Positions 12,657-24,000 of a stretch of DNA of 64,000 nt are shown here, piece by piece. Where the stretch lies: contig NC_087082.1 in the NCBI RefSeq assembly GCF_026151205.1, positions 17,391,401 through 17,455,400 on the forward strand, read 5' to 3'. The stretch comes from Bolinopsis microptera. Lineage: Eukaryota; Ctenophora; Tentaculata; Lobata; Bolinopsidae. Under the pieces are notes generated by a model. It ran no database searches, was not told where the DNA came from, and saw nothing but the letters and a program-made list of their open reading frames with translations. Made by a program: the position numbers and the translations under genes. Each line of letters opens with the position of its first letter. Within the stretch, counting starts at the first letter, position 1.

Positions 12657-15296
12657 CCCATTAGGGACGATAGGGTCGTTTACGACCCACCTTTTCTAGA
12701 GGCTATAGAGGACAAACCAAAATACTAAACGCCACGAATCTTTCGCACATATGCTCAAAATTTATTAGGCTACATTATTGACTTTCCAGTCGAGACCCAA
12801 TTAATCACTAACAATTAAATAATTAGACTAATTAGTCGTCATAATTGGAAAATATTTCACTTAACTTCTTGCCTTGATTGGGACATTAAAACTTTATGTA
12901 GGCTTATTTTTTGAGAACAAAATAGTTGCGGGCAACGATTTCCTTGGCACAAATGAAAAGCCCGTGATAATCAAATGTTCACAAACAGAGCTAGACGCTG
13001 TTTACTAACTGCGGTCGCATACGACCCACTCGTCCGGGTCGCAAACGACCCATCATGGTTTTTCGGCTATTACTTCTGAAACGAAGACGTTAGGATAAGA
13101 TAAAAACTGTAGCATAAGTTAAAAACGTATGGTCAATACTGTGTGACTCTAACTTTTCAAAAATAGAGAATTTGGGTCATTAACGACCCACTCGGCTCAC
13201 TTGCTTATTACTACATTTGTCCATGTAACTTCTTGAATTCAGCCTAAAACATGACATCATAAGTGCAAACTCGCCTCTCAGCAAGTGATTATCATCATAA
13301 ACTGCGAAAAATCGGTTAAATGGGTCATTAGCGACCCACTAGGACCACAAAATTGATTAATTAAATATAATGTTGTCAAACTTTTACAAATATTAGTATA
13401 AAAACATGTTATATCTTGGTCATTACTCCTGTACGTTGATTTAACTTCTTAAATCGATCAACTGGGTCAATAACGACCCACTCGGAAGTTGAACCACGTC
13501 GTTAATTATCATTATTATGCTGTTCCACCATCAAGAAAGACACTCGTAGGTCTTAATTCCACACAAACCACGGTGGCTGACAACTAGCCCTTCTGAGATC
13601 CAGGGCCAACTGAAGGGCAGTCATCACTCATCAAAGAGCTGCGAGAATAACACGACTGCATATGCCTGGAGTTGCGTCCTGACTATGGTGCGTAGAAATC
13701 TGTACCGAAAGGACCGTGTCGCAAAAGAAAAGGAGATCGGCCCTCGTTCCTAACTTGCTAGGTTATAGCCATGCTGTTGTTGTTGCTTATTAGATTCTGT
13801 TACCTTTTTCGTCAATTTCGAATCTTGGTAAACGACCTGCTACAACTCACCGCTTGAGACCCAGGGTCCCACGGTGATCAGATCATGTCACTCAAGAAAA
13901 ATACCCTGAAGGAAGTTTACGAGATATCCTGTAACCTTGGGTAAATACTGAAAGAAGAGCGGTCAAATTGCATATTCTAATCCAACATGCCAATCTGTTT
14001 GACATTCCTAGAAAGTACAAGAATAACTAAACAACTGCTGCATTCAGATGGCTACATCAACAGCTTTGCGAAGAAGGACAAGGAAAAAGCCCCCCCCCCC
14101 CCCCATCTGGCTGGCAGTGATGCAACCTGCAATCTCTCAGACAACTACTTCGTTGTGGGTAACAACCCCGTAACAACGAGGCAGCTTTCAAAACGAAACC
14201 AAGTATTACGTAATCGGCCGAGAGGGAGGGGGTTTCCAAATGATTACGCTAGTGTAATTTTGACATAATAGCTATATGGTGGGGTGTGGACTGTGGGGGG
14301 GGGGGGCGATTACGCAATATAATGTCAGTGTGAACGGCCCCTAAGAAGTAAAGAAAGAAAGCTGCGAAATGAGTAGATGCAGCCATCTGAAATCTAAATC
14401 CAGCAGTTGTATAGTTCTTCTTGGACTTTTTAGGAATCGGGAAAAGATAGGCACGTTGTTTGTTGTCTCACGACATTACGTTCGTGTACTATAAACTCAC
14501 CTACCTATCAATCCAATTCTGCCCATTATTCGTCAGTGATTGGGTGACGTGATCTGCAGATCACCTTGAGACTCCAGATCTTAGGAGGGCTAGTAGTCAT
14601 CCACCCGTGGTTTGCGTGGAATTAAGACCTACGAGTGTCTTTCTTGATGGTGGAACAGCATGATACTGATAATTAATGACGTGGTTCAACTTCCGAGTGG
14701 GTCGTTATTGACCCAGTTGATCGATTTAAGAAGTTAAATCAACGTACAGGAGTAATGACCAAGATATAACATGTTTTAATACTAATATTTGTAAAAGTTT
14801 GACAACATTATATTTAATTAATCAATTTTGTGGTCCTAGTGGGTCGCTAATGACCCATTTAACCGATTTTTCGCAGTTTATGATGATAATCACTTGCTGA
14901 GAGGCGAGTTTGCACTTATGATGTCATGTTTTAGGCTGAATTCAAGAAGTTACATGGACAAATGTAGTAATAAGCAAGTGAGCCGAGTGGGTCGTTAATG
15001 ACCCAAATTCTCTATTTTTGAAAAGTTAGAGTCACACAGTATTGACCATATGTTTTTAACTTATGCTACAGTTTTTATTTTATCCTAACGTCTTTGTTCC
15101 AAAAGTAATAGCCGAAAAACCGTGATGGGTCGTTTGCGACCCGGACGAGTGGGTCGTATGCGACCATAGCTGTATCTTTTAAAGTAAACGAGATACAGAT
15201 TAGCTTTTTTGGATATCTCATTTTTGCTGTAATGTGACCTAGTGTGTTAAACGGCATCAAAATCGGCAAACTTTAAAACTCGTCGTCCCTAATGGG
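12657..15296. mobile_element. TTAA-flanked foldback element, piggyBac-like ends, non-autonomous
   Basis: Flanked by TTAA on both sides (12653-12656 and 15297-15300), with 14-bp termini CCCATTAGGGACGA in inverted orientation. The right arm of the surrounding palindrome carries the uninterrupted site near 19403-19420, where the flanks join with a single TTAA; this proves insertion. Inside, arms at about 12950-13605 and 14572-15180 are inverted repeats around a 0.97-kb centre. TTAA targets and CCC-starting ends are typical of piggyBac; Kolobok elements also use TTAA. No transposase is encoded. Confidence 0.8.
13036..15143. repeat. Eight 17-bp palindromes GGGTCRNTARYGACCCA at 138-148 bp spacing
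   Basis: Copies start at 13036, 13174, 13322 and 13464 in the left arm and at 14699, 14841, 14989 and 15127 in the right arm, with variants such as gggtcattaacgaccca. A further copy (gggtcgtttacgaccca) lies at 12673 beside the left terminus. The spacing is mirror-symmetric (138, 148, 142 then 142, 148, 138). They could be transposase-binding sites; this is inference. Confidence 0.8.
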
Positions 15297-16875
15297 TTAA
15301 TCTATTACAATTGTAAATGAATGGGAAAAGCGAGCGACCGATTTCATTCTCGGTATCATTTTGCATTTGAGAACGGTCAATCAAATTAATATCATTTCCT
15401 TTTGTTTGGGAAAGAGAGACACTGGCAGCGGTCCACTCTACCCATGATTATGGGTTTTGGTCAAATATCATCTCTTTTTTATTATAATGTCAGGGTACTT
15501 TATAAAGTCAAAATATAAACTGATATCTACATTAATAAGGAGGAAGTTTCAACAATTTCGAAATTTTTCCTTTAAAAACATTTCCTTGTGTTTAGGTAAG
15601 CATATCGGTCGATCACAGACTGAATATGCCACTTAATACTCATTCAAGTTGGCATTAAATTCTTTTATAATGACATTAAACTGTCGTGGCAAAGCAGAAT
15701 TTGTTGGAAATCACGAATGAGCAAAATTGTCACCTTTCGCACGTGCAAACTTTGAGCGGACGTTGCGTGCGCATCCAATATTGAATCGCCGTAAATTTTT
15801 GCATGTAATTGTTTTATATATAGCTTGATAAGCATGCAAAGTTTCAAAGTATTTCAAGAAGAACTGTAATCACAACGGCACTCTAAAGTTGACAGAAAAT
15901 GACGAAAACAGCAATTTTCATTGATTTTAGCAATTTTCTACCAATTTGGGCGTGTCCCCACGTGTGCAACTTTTCGATTTTTTACTTTAAAACTAGCCTA
16001 ATGCACAATTTATACCTATAGGAAGCAGAACTGAGCTCCACAACCCAAGGCATGGCCCAACACCAGAGAATACTAAATCGCAAAATTGACGTTTTTATAA
16101 AATAATTCTTCAAAAAAGCACAAACTTCAATGACGAATATCTTTATGAAGGAGCAAGCTAGAAAAACTTTCCGGTAGATTTTCAGAATGCTTGAACAATT
16201 ATCTAAGATGAAAATTTCCTCAGATTTTGAATACAATTACTTTTTAATGGTGTAAAATCATTTTTAAAAGTTGTTACTTTGTCAAAAATCAAGTTTTAAA
16301 AACGGTTAACTTGATGACGTCATCAAGGGGTGTTCATGACGTCAAATAATTTGTTTATACAATGTAAACTAAAGTGTAATCAATTATATTCAAGACCTGT
16401 GGTCGCAAATGGCTGTATCTTTTATACTTTTGAATCTATGGACAATTAAATACAGGCTACAATTGACTGGCAAAGCGTCTATCCCTGAATATATATGTAT
16501 ATGTATATATGTATATATATAGATATCACGACAATCTGTCGTAAAACAGGGGTTCTAGAAAACCCACTTCCCGATGTTCCTGAAATCTGAAACTTTTTTT
16601 GCAGTCGATTTGGTCAACGTCTAGACGCCCTGAAAAATTGCAGATCTCTAACTCGATTTTAACATGGTTTTTAAGGCACCTGAATATGGCGATTTTGGGT
16701 TTTTTACCGAATTTCGTATAACAGTGCTGGCGAGTATTTTATGCAAATTTCTTAAAAATCTCAACATAACTATTTTTTATTCCTGTCATCTTTGACATCA
16801 AATAAGAATGTTTTGAACTAAAAATAAATCTGCTGAACGACTTCCGATGAGTCTTAATGCCTGAAAAACTCCTGC

Positions 16876-16933
16876 CAGAGGCGGCGGCCTTCGGCCGCCG
16901 CCTCCGGCCGGAGTGCACGCTTCGCGTGCACGA
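16876..16933. other. GC-rich double hairpin with TTC(G) loops
   Basis: Two perfect stems lie side by side: gaggcggcggcc-ttc-ggccgccgcctc and gtgcacgc-ttc-gcgtgcac. They stand out sharply from the AT-rich surroundings, and the inverted copy is at about 17778-17835 in the other arm. Confidence 0.85.
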
Positions 16934-16957
16934 AAGAGGCTTGTAACGTGTACCAAA

Positions 16958-17035
16958 GGGGGTATAATAGTAAAGGGGGTATAATAGTAAAGGGGGTATA
17001 ATAGTAAAGGGGGTATAATAGTAAAGGGGGTACAT
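16958..17035 (+). repeat. 17-bp tandem repeat gggggtataatagtaaa
   Basis: Four full units plus a partial one in the left arm. The opposite arm (17705-17752) has only about two units, so this short array changed copy number after the palindrome formed. Confidence 0.9.
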
Positions 17036-17082
17036 AGTATACCCACAATAAATGCACCGGTCGTGCTTGCCAGCACTGTGAT

Positions 17083-17657
17083 TTGTTTGTAGATTTGGTT
17101 GTTAAAAGAATGGTATTACATTTGCTCGATTTCAATTAATTTCATGGCAATCTCATTTTGTTTTTGATGATAAGTACGGAAAGCTAAATGTTTGTTTGAT
17201 CCTCGGTTATTGTAACATTGTGTCTGTGATAACACACTGCAAAACGGAATAGAAACTAATTTTTTTCAATCCTAGTTGATCAGTATAAAATCACATTTGT
17301 AATCCGTTCAGTAGATTTTTACCAAATGCATGTTGCATAATAATATATAATTCACATCGAGTTCAATCCATGTTTAACCGTTCTCCCATCAATTTCATGT
17401 TCTTGTACTTAGAGTTCTCTTGGAATTCTCAAATTGCTTGTTTTAATTTGTCGTGTAGATATCAAGTTAATATCAGAAAAAAAAGTCGCTGGCTGTAAAA
17501 TTGCCCATGCTCTATATTAATATATATAACACAAAGAAAACTGTCGATCTTCGGCTGATCTCATAATCTTTGTTCAACTCGTCGATAATAAAACCTTATC
17601 GTCAGTTCCAACTTCTAAGACAGCAAAATTTTAAGCCACTTGATGTCACACTTACAT
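17083..17657. other. Unique spacer of the palindrome
   Basis: AT-rich single-copy sequence between the palindrome arms. No exon, RNA gene or domain recognised. Confidence 0.6.
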
Positions 17658-19235
17658 ATCACAGTGCTGGCAAGCACGACCGGTGCATTTATTGTGGGTA
17701 TACTATGTACCCCCGTTACTATTATACCCCCTTTACTATTATACCCCCTTTGGTACACGTTACAAGCCTCTTTGGTGCACGCGAAGCGTGCACTCCGGCC
17801 GGAGGCGGCGGCCGAAGGCCGCCGCCTCCGGCAGGAGTTTTTCAGGCATTAAGACTCATCGGAAGTCGTTCAGCAGATTTATTTTTAGTTCAAAACATTC
17901 TAATTTGATGTCAAAGATGACAGGAATAAAAAATAGTTATGTTGAGATTTTTAAGAAATTTGCATAAAATACTCGCCAGCACTGTTATACGAAATTCGGT
18001 AAAAAACCCAAAATCGCCATATTCAGGTGCCTTAAAAACCATGTTAAAATCGAGTTAGAGATCTGAAATTTTTCAGGGCGTCTAGACGTTGACCAAATCG
18101 ACTGCAAAAAAGTTTCAGGTTTCAGGAACATCGGGAAGTGGGTTTTCTAGAACCCCTGTTTTACGACAGATTGTCGTGATATCTATATATATACATATAT
18201 ACATATACATATATATTCAGGGATAGACGCTTTGCCAGTCAATTGTAGCCTGTATTTAATTGTCCATAGATTCAAAAGTATAAAAGATACAGCCATTTCC
18301 GACCACAGGTCTTGAAAATAATTGTTTACACTTTAGTTTACATTGTATAAACAAATTATTTGACGTCATGAACACCCCTTGATGACGTCATCAAGTTAAC
18401 CGTTTTTAAAACTTGATTTTTGACAAAGTAATAACTTTTAAAAATGATTTTACACCATTAAAAAGTAATTTTATTCAAAATCTGAGGAAATTTTCATCTT
18501 AGATAATTGTTCAAGCATTCTGAAAATCTACCGGAAAGTTTTTCTAGCTTGCTCCTTCATAAAGATATTCGTCATTGAAGTTTGTGCTTTTTTGAAGAAT
18601 TATTTTATAAAAACGTCAATTTTGCGATTTAGTATTCTCTGGTGTTGGGCCATGCCTTGGGTTGTGGAGCTCAGTTCTGCTTCCTATAGATATAAATTGT
18701 GCATTAGGCTAGTTTTAAAGTTAAAAATCGAAAAGTTGCACACGTGGGGACACGCCCAAATTGATAGAAAATTGCTAAAATCACTGAAAATTGCTGTTTT
18801 CGTCATTTTCTGTCAACTTTAGAGTGCCGTTGTGATAACAGTTCTTCTTGAAATACTTTGAAACTTTGCATGCTTATCAAGCTATATATACAACAATTAC
18901 ATGCAAAATTTTACGGAGATTCAATATTGGATGCGCACGCAACGTCCGCTCAAAGTTTGCACGTGCGAAAGGTGAGAATTTTGCTCATTTGTGATTTCCA
19001 ACAAATTCTGCTTTGCCACGACAGTTTAATGTCATTATAAATGAATTTAATGCCAACTTGAATGAGGATTAAGTGGCATATTCAGTCAGTGATCGACCGA
19101 TATGCTTACCTAAACACAAGGAAATGTTTTTAAAGGAAAAATTTCGAAATTGTTGAAACTTCCTCCTTATTAATGAAGATATCAGTTTATATTTCGACTT
19201 TATAAAGTACCCTGACATTATAATCAAAAAGAGAT

Positions 19236-19748
19236 GATATTTGACCAAAACCCATAATCATGGGTAGAGTGGACCGCTGCCAGTGTCTCTCTTTCCCAAA
19301 CAAAAGGAAATGATATTAATTTGATTGACCGTTCTCAAATGCAAAATGATACCGAGAATGAAATCGGTCGCTCGCTTTTCCCATTCATTTACAATTGTAA
19401 TAGATTAAGAAGAACTACCCAAAGGCAGCTGTACTCAGCAATAAAGATTCAATAAACTTCAGCTAATTCAATAAGTAATAACTACCACCCTTACCCCGAA
19501 ATACTAGGTATCGACCCGAACGCAACCCAAAGAGATTTTTACAGCATCTGATTGATGTACCTAATCAATCGAAACTTATTACAATTCGTAAGCCGTGAAT
19601 GAATGGGAAAAGCGAGCGACCGATTTCATTCTCGGTATCATTTTGCATTTGAGAACGGTCAATCAAATTAATATCATTTCCTTTTGTTTGGGAAAGAGAG
19701 ACACTGGCAGCGGTCCACTCTACCCATGATTATGGGTTTTGGTCAAAT
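19236..19748. mobile_element. About 511-bp inverted-repeat element, second copy forms the other arm end
   Basis: It begins tttgaccaaaacccataatc and ends in its complement, with inverted ends of about 165 bp containing gcgagcgaccgatttcattc. The equivalent copy in the left arm is 12315-12656 plus 15301-15467, split by the TTAA element. It looks like a MITE carried at the outer end of each palindrome arm. Confidence 0.65.
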
Positions 19749-19750
19749 TG

Positions 19751-21044
19751 AATGAATAAGAAGTTTTCCGACCTAAGTTTTGTGTTGTAGCTCAAGCACC
19801 CATCTATGAGTAATCTGTGCCCTGTACGTTTGTATTGGGTTGGAATCTACTTGGCATTCACCTGATGCTAGCCTCATGCAACCCATTCAGTGTAACGATA
19901 TTCTTCTCTATAAGCAACCGCTGTATAGTGTATAATTAACCACTGTTTAAACTATGTACTAACAGTTCAAATAATTTGTAGTGCTACATTTAAATTAGTA
20001 GTTTTTATTTCAAATTCAATTTTCCAAAGGCAAAGTACATACCACTACCAGTTGAGAATGGAGATTGAGGAGTTCTGTTCAGATAAAAGAGGTTGATTGC
20101 ACTGATACAATCAAATCTCGCTTTAATTTGTATGCAGGGAGCAGTTTGTGCTGCATACTATGTCATGCCATTTATATCATTAAAACAGTGAAGAGGTCTA
20201 GTTACATGGGTATTCGTTCAATCCATATCTGTTTAGAGGACATCTACTGAGGACGTCCGCCGAAATCTCCGATTTTCAGACCCCCTCCCCCTAATTTGAA
20301 GACCCCCCTCCCCCTAATTATGAAGACCCCCACCCCCCTCCCGGACGTCCTAAGTAGATTTTACTTACTAGTTATATCTTTATATGAACACTCAGGCATG
20401 TTATAAATTGCCTAAACGTCATCTTCAAACAAAATAGTTTATGTAATCATATATCGTGTCATCAAACTTAAACGATTCCTGAGAATATTACACAGTTAAA
20501 AACTATCCTCGTCGATACTTGGTAATAACTTACAATAACTACTCACGTTGAAGCCGTCAACGTGAAACAATGAGCAGTAAGATAAGATAAACATTTTCAT
20601 TCACATGGAATTTTAGTGAACTTAACTTTTACGGTGGTGACATAGATTTAATTCTCTAATGACATGTTCAGAAATGCGTAATTATCTTTTTTTGTCGTAC
20701 TATACACAAAGAAGCTTTGTTTTAGAATTTCGCAGAAAAGTCTCGCCTAGAACTAAGAAGTAGATCGTGTCTTTTAACTACTTTAGTTGCAACGTATTTC
20801 AGGAATTGGCAGAGTAACCATCGCTTTATCAAATTCTTCTGACTTTGACTCGATATCATCATTTTGATTTAGAATCTCAAAGGAATTTATACTCGTCCAT
20901 CTCAAAAATTATAAATCTGTCTAAGATTCATAGCATTTTGTAACGTTTCAGTTGGATTCTTAAAAATTGTGTAAACGTTCAACTTAAAGCAATTGGCTGA
21001 TCTGAATATTTCAGTAAAAATGTTTATGTAGCGACCAGCCTATC
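19751..21044. other. Region upstream of the Ig gene
   Basis: AT-rich, with no recognised exon. It should contain the promoter and 5' UTR of the gene whose ATG is at 21045, but I see no decisive core-promoter motif and do not call one. Confidence 0.4.
20244..20357. mobile_element. Small palindromic insertion with C-rich core
   Basis: The ends ctactgaggacgtccg and cggacgtcctaagtag are near-perfect inverted repeats. Between them lie two or three repeats of a gacccccctccccctaatt-type unit. About 114 bp in all; probably a tiny MITE. Target duplication not clear. Confidence 0.5.
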
Positions 21045-21096
21045 ATGAAGATAACAACAATTATCTTAACGGCTCTTTTGTGTTTACCCATTCAAG
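21045..21096 (+). CDS. Exon 1: signal peptide
   Basis: ATG at 21045 starts MKITTIILTALLCLPIQ, with a short basic start, a hydrophobic core and a small polar end: a standard secretory signal. The exon ends after the first base of a codon at caag|gtaaat (phase 1), matching the next exon. The ATG is chosen because it is the only start giving a signal peptide that joins exon 2 in frame. Confidence 0.8.
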
Positions 21097-24000
21097 GTAA
21101 ATGTTGTATTGCACCACCTTACAACAGAATCATTATTTACTGTTCTTAGTCATTTCTACTGACTGTTTGCATATGATATCGACCAGAATTAATATAGGCT
21201 ATATGTGACAATCAAATAAATTATAGCTATAATTATAGAAACTGCAAGTACTATTACTAAGTGCTAAAACATTATATAATTTATCGTGGTTATATTTCAG
21301 GTGACATTTTACCTGCAGTAGATAACGAGATAACACCTGTATCCGTCTCTATGTCATCAAAGTTACGCTATACTTATGTGGCAACTAATGGCATAGACAA
21401 GAATTTAGGCACACGGGCTCATACAGCATGGGAGCCTAACCCCTGGTTTAAAGCTAAGCTAGGAAAGACTTACTGTGTAGAGGAAGTGCACCATTACGGG
21501 GAGCCTGGTTATCACACTTACCCGTATAACAAGCACACATGCTCGAGAGATGTGTGTACCTGTATAAGTGGTTACTACTGCACTTGCTGTCCCACTTACT
21601 GGCCCGTGTCAGTGTACTCTGAGGATGGAACAGTACCTGACAACGTTCCTTCTGATTGTAAGATTGGAGACACTGTAGTTATTTATAAAGAGGGTGATGG
21701 CTATGTCTGGGTATATGAGATAGTTATCATCGGAAGAGATATAGAGCTCATCAGTCTAGGTATAATTTTATATCATAGACCAATTTCTATCAATTATTTA
21801 TTCTTGATTTTAAAAATGATGACACAAAAGCTTTTTGTAAATATTGTGTTCATAAGATATTGATGCACAAAATTAACTCATAAATGAATGCTTTTAGTAT
21901 TACCCTCTCTCTAAAATGAAATACTCATGAAATACACCCGTCATACTTATAATATATAACATGTACTTTTCATGGTAATGTTACAAGTACGATTTTAGCG
22001 GTGTAGATTACTTTTCCTTCGGTTGATGTCGTCAAAACACTGTCATTTCTTATCATTTTAAGTTGCGCCTATGCATCAATTTCAAAACAAACTTTTAAAA
22101 TAATTTGTTGTTTGTATAATATTTTTTTAAATAATATTTGTTCAGTGGGTAGCTACGTTTAAAGGAAAAAAAATTTTCAAACAAACTTGAAATGAAGGCA
22201 ATTTCAATTTACGTCAATAAATAAATGCAATGTTTAAATCATGCAAACAATATAAATAGCACAATTTGTAAATGTACCTTTACCAAAACTTACTTCAGAC
22301 GTTGAATCAGTTAACAAAGAAATAAAGAAAGGCTCTGCAACAAAAATATCCTGTGTTATCATCGGAATAACTGAAACAGTAACAGTAACTTGGCGGACTA
22401 GTACAGGACCAGTTCCAGCTGAAAAGTTCACCCCTGTCCAAGGAAGCTTCTCCGGAGGGACACAGACATCAACTCTTGCTGTAGACGGAACTCTTGTCAA
22501 TGAAGATACTGCCTACACTTGCAGAATAACTTCCGGATCTTTACCTGATTCCAGCCACTCGGATACCACTGTCAATCTTAACGTTTATGGTATGTTCTTT
22601 AAACTCCAACTGAAGTTCTTTTGCAATGCAGTTTTTCTGTTTTTATACGATTTTATATATTACAATCAACTTTCAATTTAAATCATTTTCATGACGACGA
22701 AATAAATTATCACACTAGTGTTATAAATTGTAAAATTTGTCAATGTACCATTACCAAAACTTACTTCAGACGTTGAATCGGTAAACAAAGAAGTAAAGAA
22801 AGGCTCTGCAACAACAATATCCTGTGTTATCATCGGAATTATTGAAACAGCAACAGTAACTTGGCGGACTAGTACAGGACCAGTTCCAGCTGAAAAGTTC
22901 ACCCCTGTCCAAGGAAGCTTCTCCGGAGGGACACAGACATCAACTCTTGCTGTTGACGGAACTCTTGTCAATGAAGATACTGCCTACACTTGCAGAATAA
23001 CTTCCGGATCTTTACCTGATTCCAGCCACTCGGATACCACTGTCAATCTTAACGTTTATGGTATGTTCTTTAAACTCCAACTGAAGTTCTTTTGCAATGC
23101 AGTTTTTTTGTTTTTATACGATTTTATATATTACAATCAACTTTCAATTTAAATCATTTTCATGACGACGAAATATAATTATCCCACGAGTGTTATAAAT
23201 TGTAAAATTTGTCAATGTACCATTACCAAAACTTACTTCAGACGTTGAATCGGTAAACAAAGAAGTAAAGAAAGGCTCTGCAACAACAATATCCTGTGTT
23301 ATCATCGGAATTATTGAAACAGCAACAGTAACTTGGCGGACTAGTACAGGACCAGTTCCAGCTGAAAAGTTCACCCCTGTCCAAGGAAGCTTCTCCGGAG
23401 GGACACAGACATCAACTCTTGCTGTTGACGGAACTCTTGTCAATGAAGATACTGCCTACACTTGCAGAATAACTTCCGGATCTTTACCTGAGTTCAGCCA
23501 CTCGGATACCACTGTCAATCTTAAAGTTTATGGTATGTTCTTTAAACTCCAACTGAAGTTCTTTTGCAATGCAGTTTTTTTGTTTTTATACAATTTTATA
23601 TATTACAATTAACTTTCAATTTAAATCGTTTTCATGACGACGAAATATAATTATCACACGAGTGTTATAAATTGTAAAATTTGTCAATGTACCATTACCA
23701 AAACTTACTTCAGACGTTGAATCGGTAAACAAAGAAGTAAAGAAAGGCTCTGCAACAACAATATCCTGTGTTATCATCGGAATTATTGAAACAGCAACAG
23801 TAACTTGGCGGACTAGTACAGGACCAGTTCCAGCTGAAAAGTTCACCCCTGTCCAAGGAAGCTTCTCCGGAGGGACACAGACATCAACTCTTGCTGTTGA
23901 CGGAACTCTTGTCAATGAAGATACTGCCTACACTTGCAGAATAACTTCCGGATCTTTACCTGATTCCAGCCACTCGGATACCACTGTCAATCTTAACGTT

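Larger units (their letters stand above)
15467..19235. repeat. Inner palindrome, arms of about 1.6 kb
   Basis: 15467-17082 pairs with the complement of 17658-19235. Both arms end at the spacer with cagcactgtgat. Recognisable paired landmarks are tgtcagggtacttta, gaacaccccttgatgacgtc, an atatacatatac run and the GC-rich hairpin cluster. Small indels separate the arms. The open frames present are arm-symmetric and have no domain that I recognise. Confidence 0.8.
12313..19750. mobile_element. Giant composite palindrome, arms about 2.1 kb
   Basis: Reading inward from 12315 (tttgaccaaaaccc) matches the complement reading inward from 19748. The left arm is 12315-12656 plus 15301-17082, and the right arm is 17658-19748. 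The arms differ by scattered substitutions and small copy-number changes. The left arm is interrupted by the 12657-15296 insertion. A 575-bp unique spacer (17083-17657) forms the loop. No transposase frame is visible. The outer boundary lacks an unambiguous target duplication, so the exact ends are uncertain by a few bases. Confidence 0.75.

Noticed and set aside
13987-14268. 93-codon open frame in the centre of the TTAA element
   Set aside because: No domain similarity; interrupted by a C run; not a transposase.
15982-19040. Mirror pairs of 60-112 codon open frames in the large palindrome
   Set aside because: They occur only because both arms carry the same sequence; no recognisable domain or splice context.
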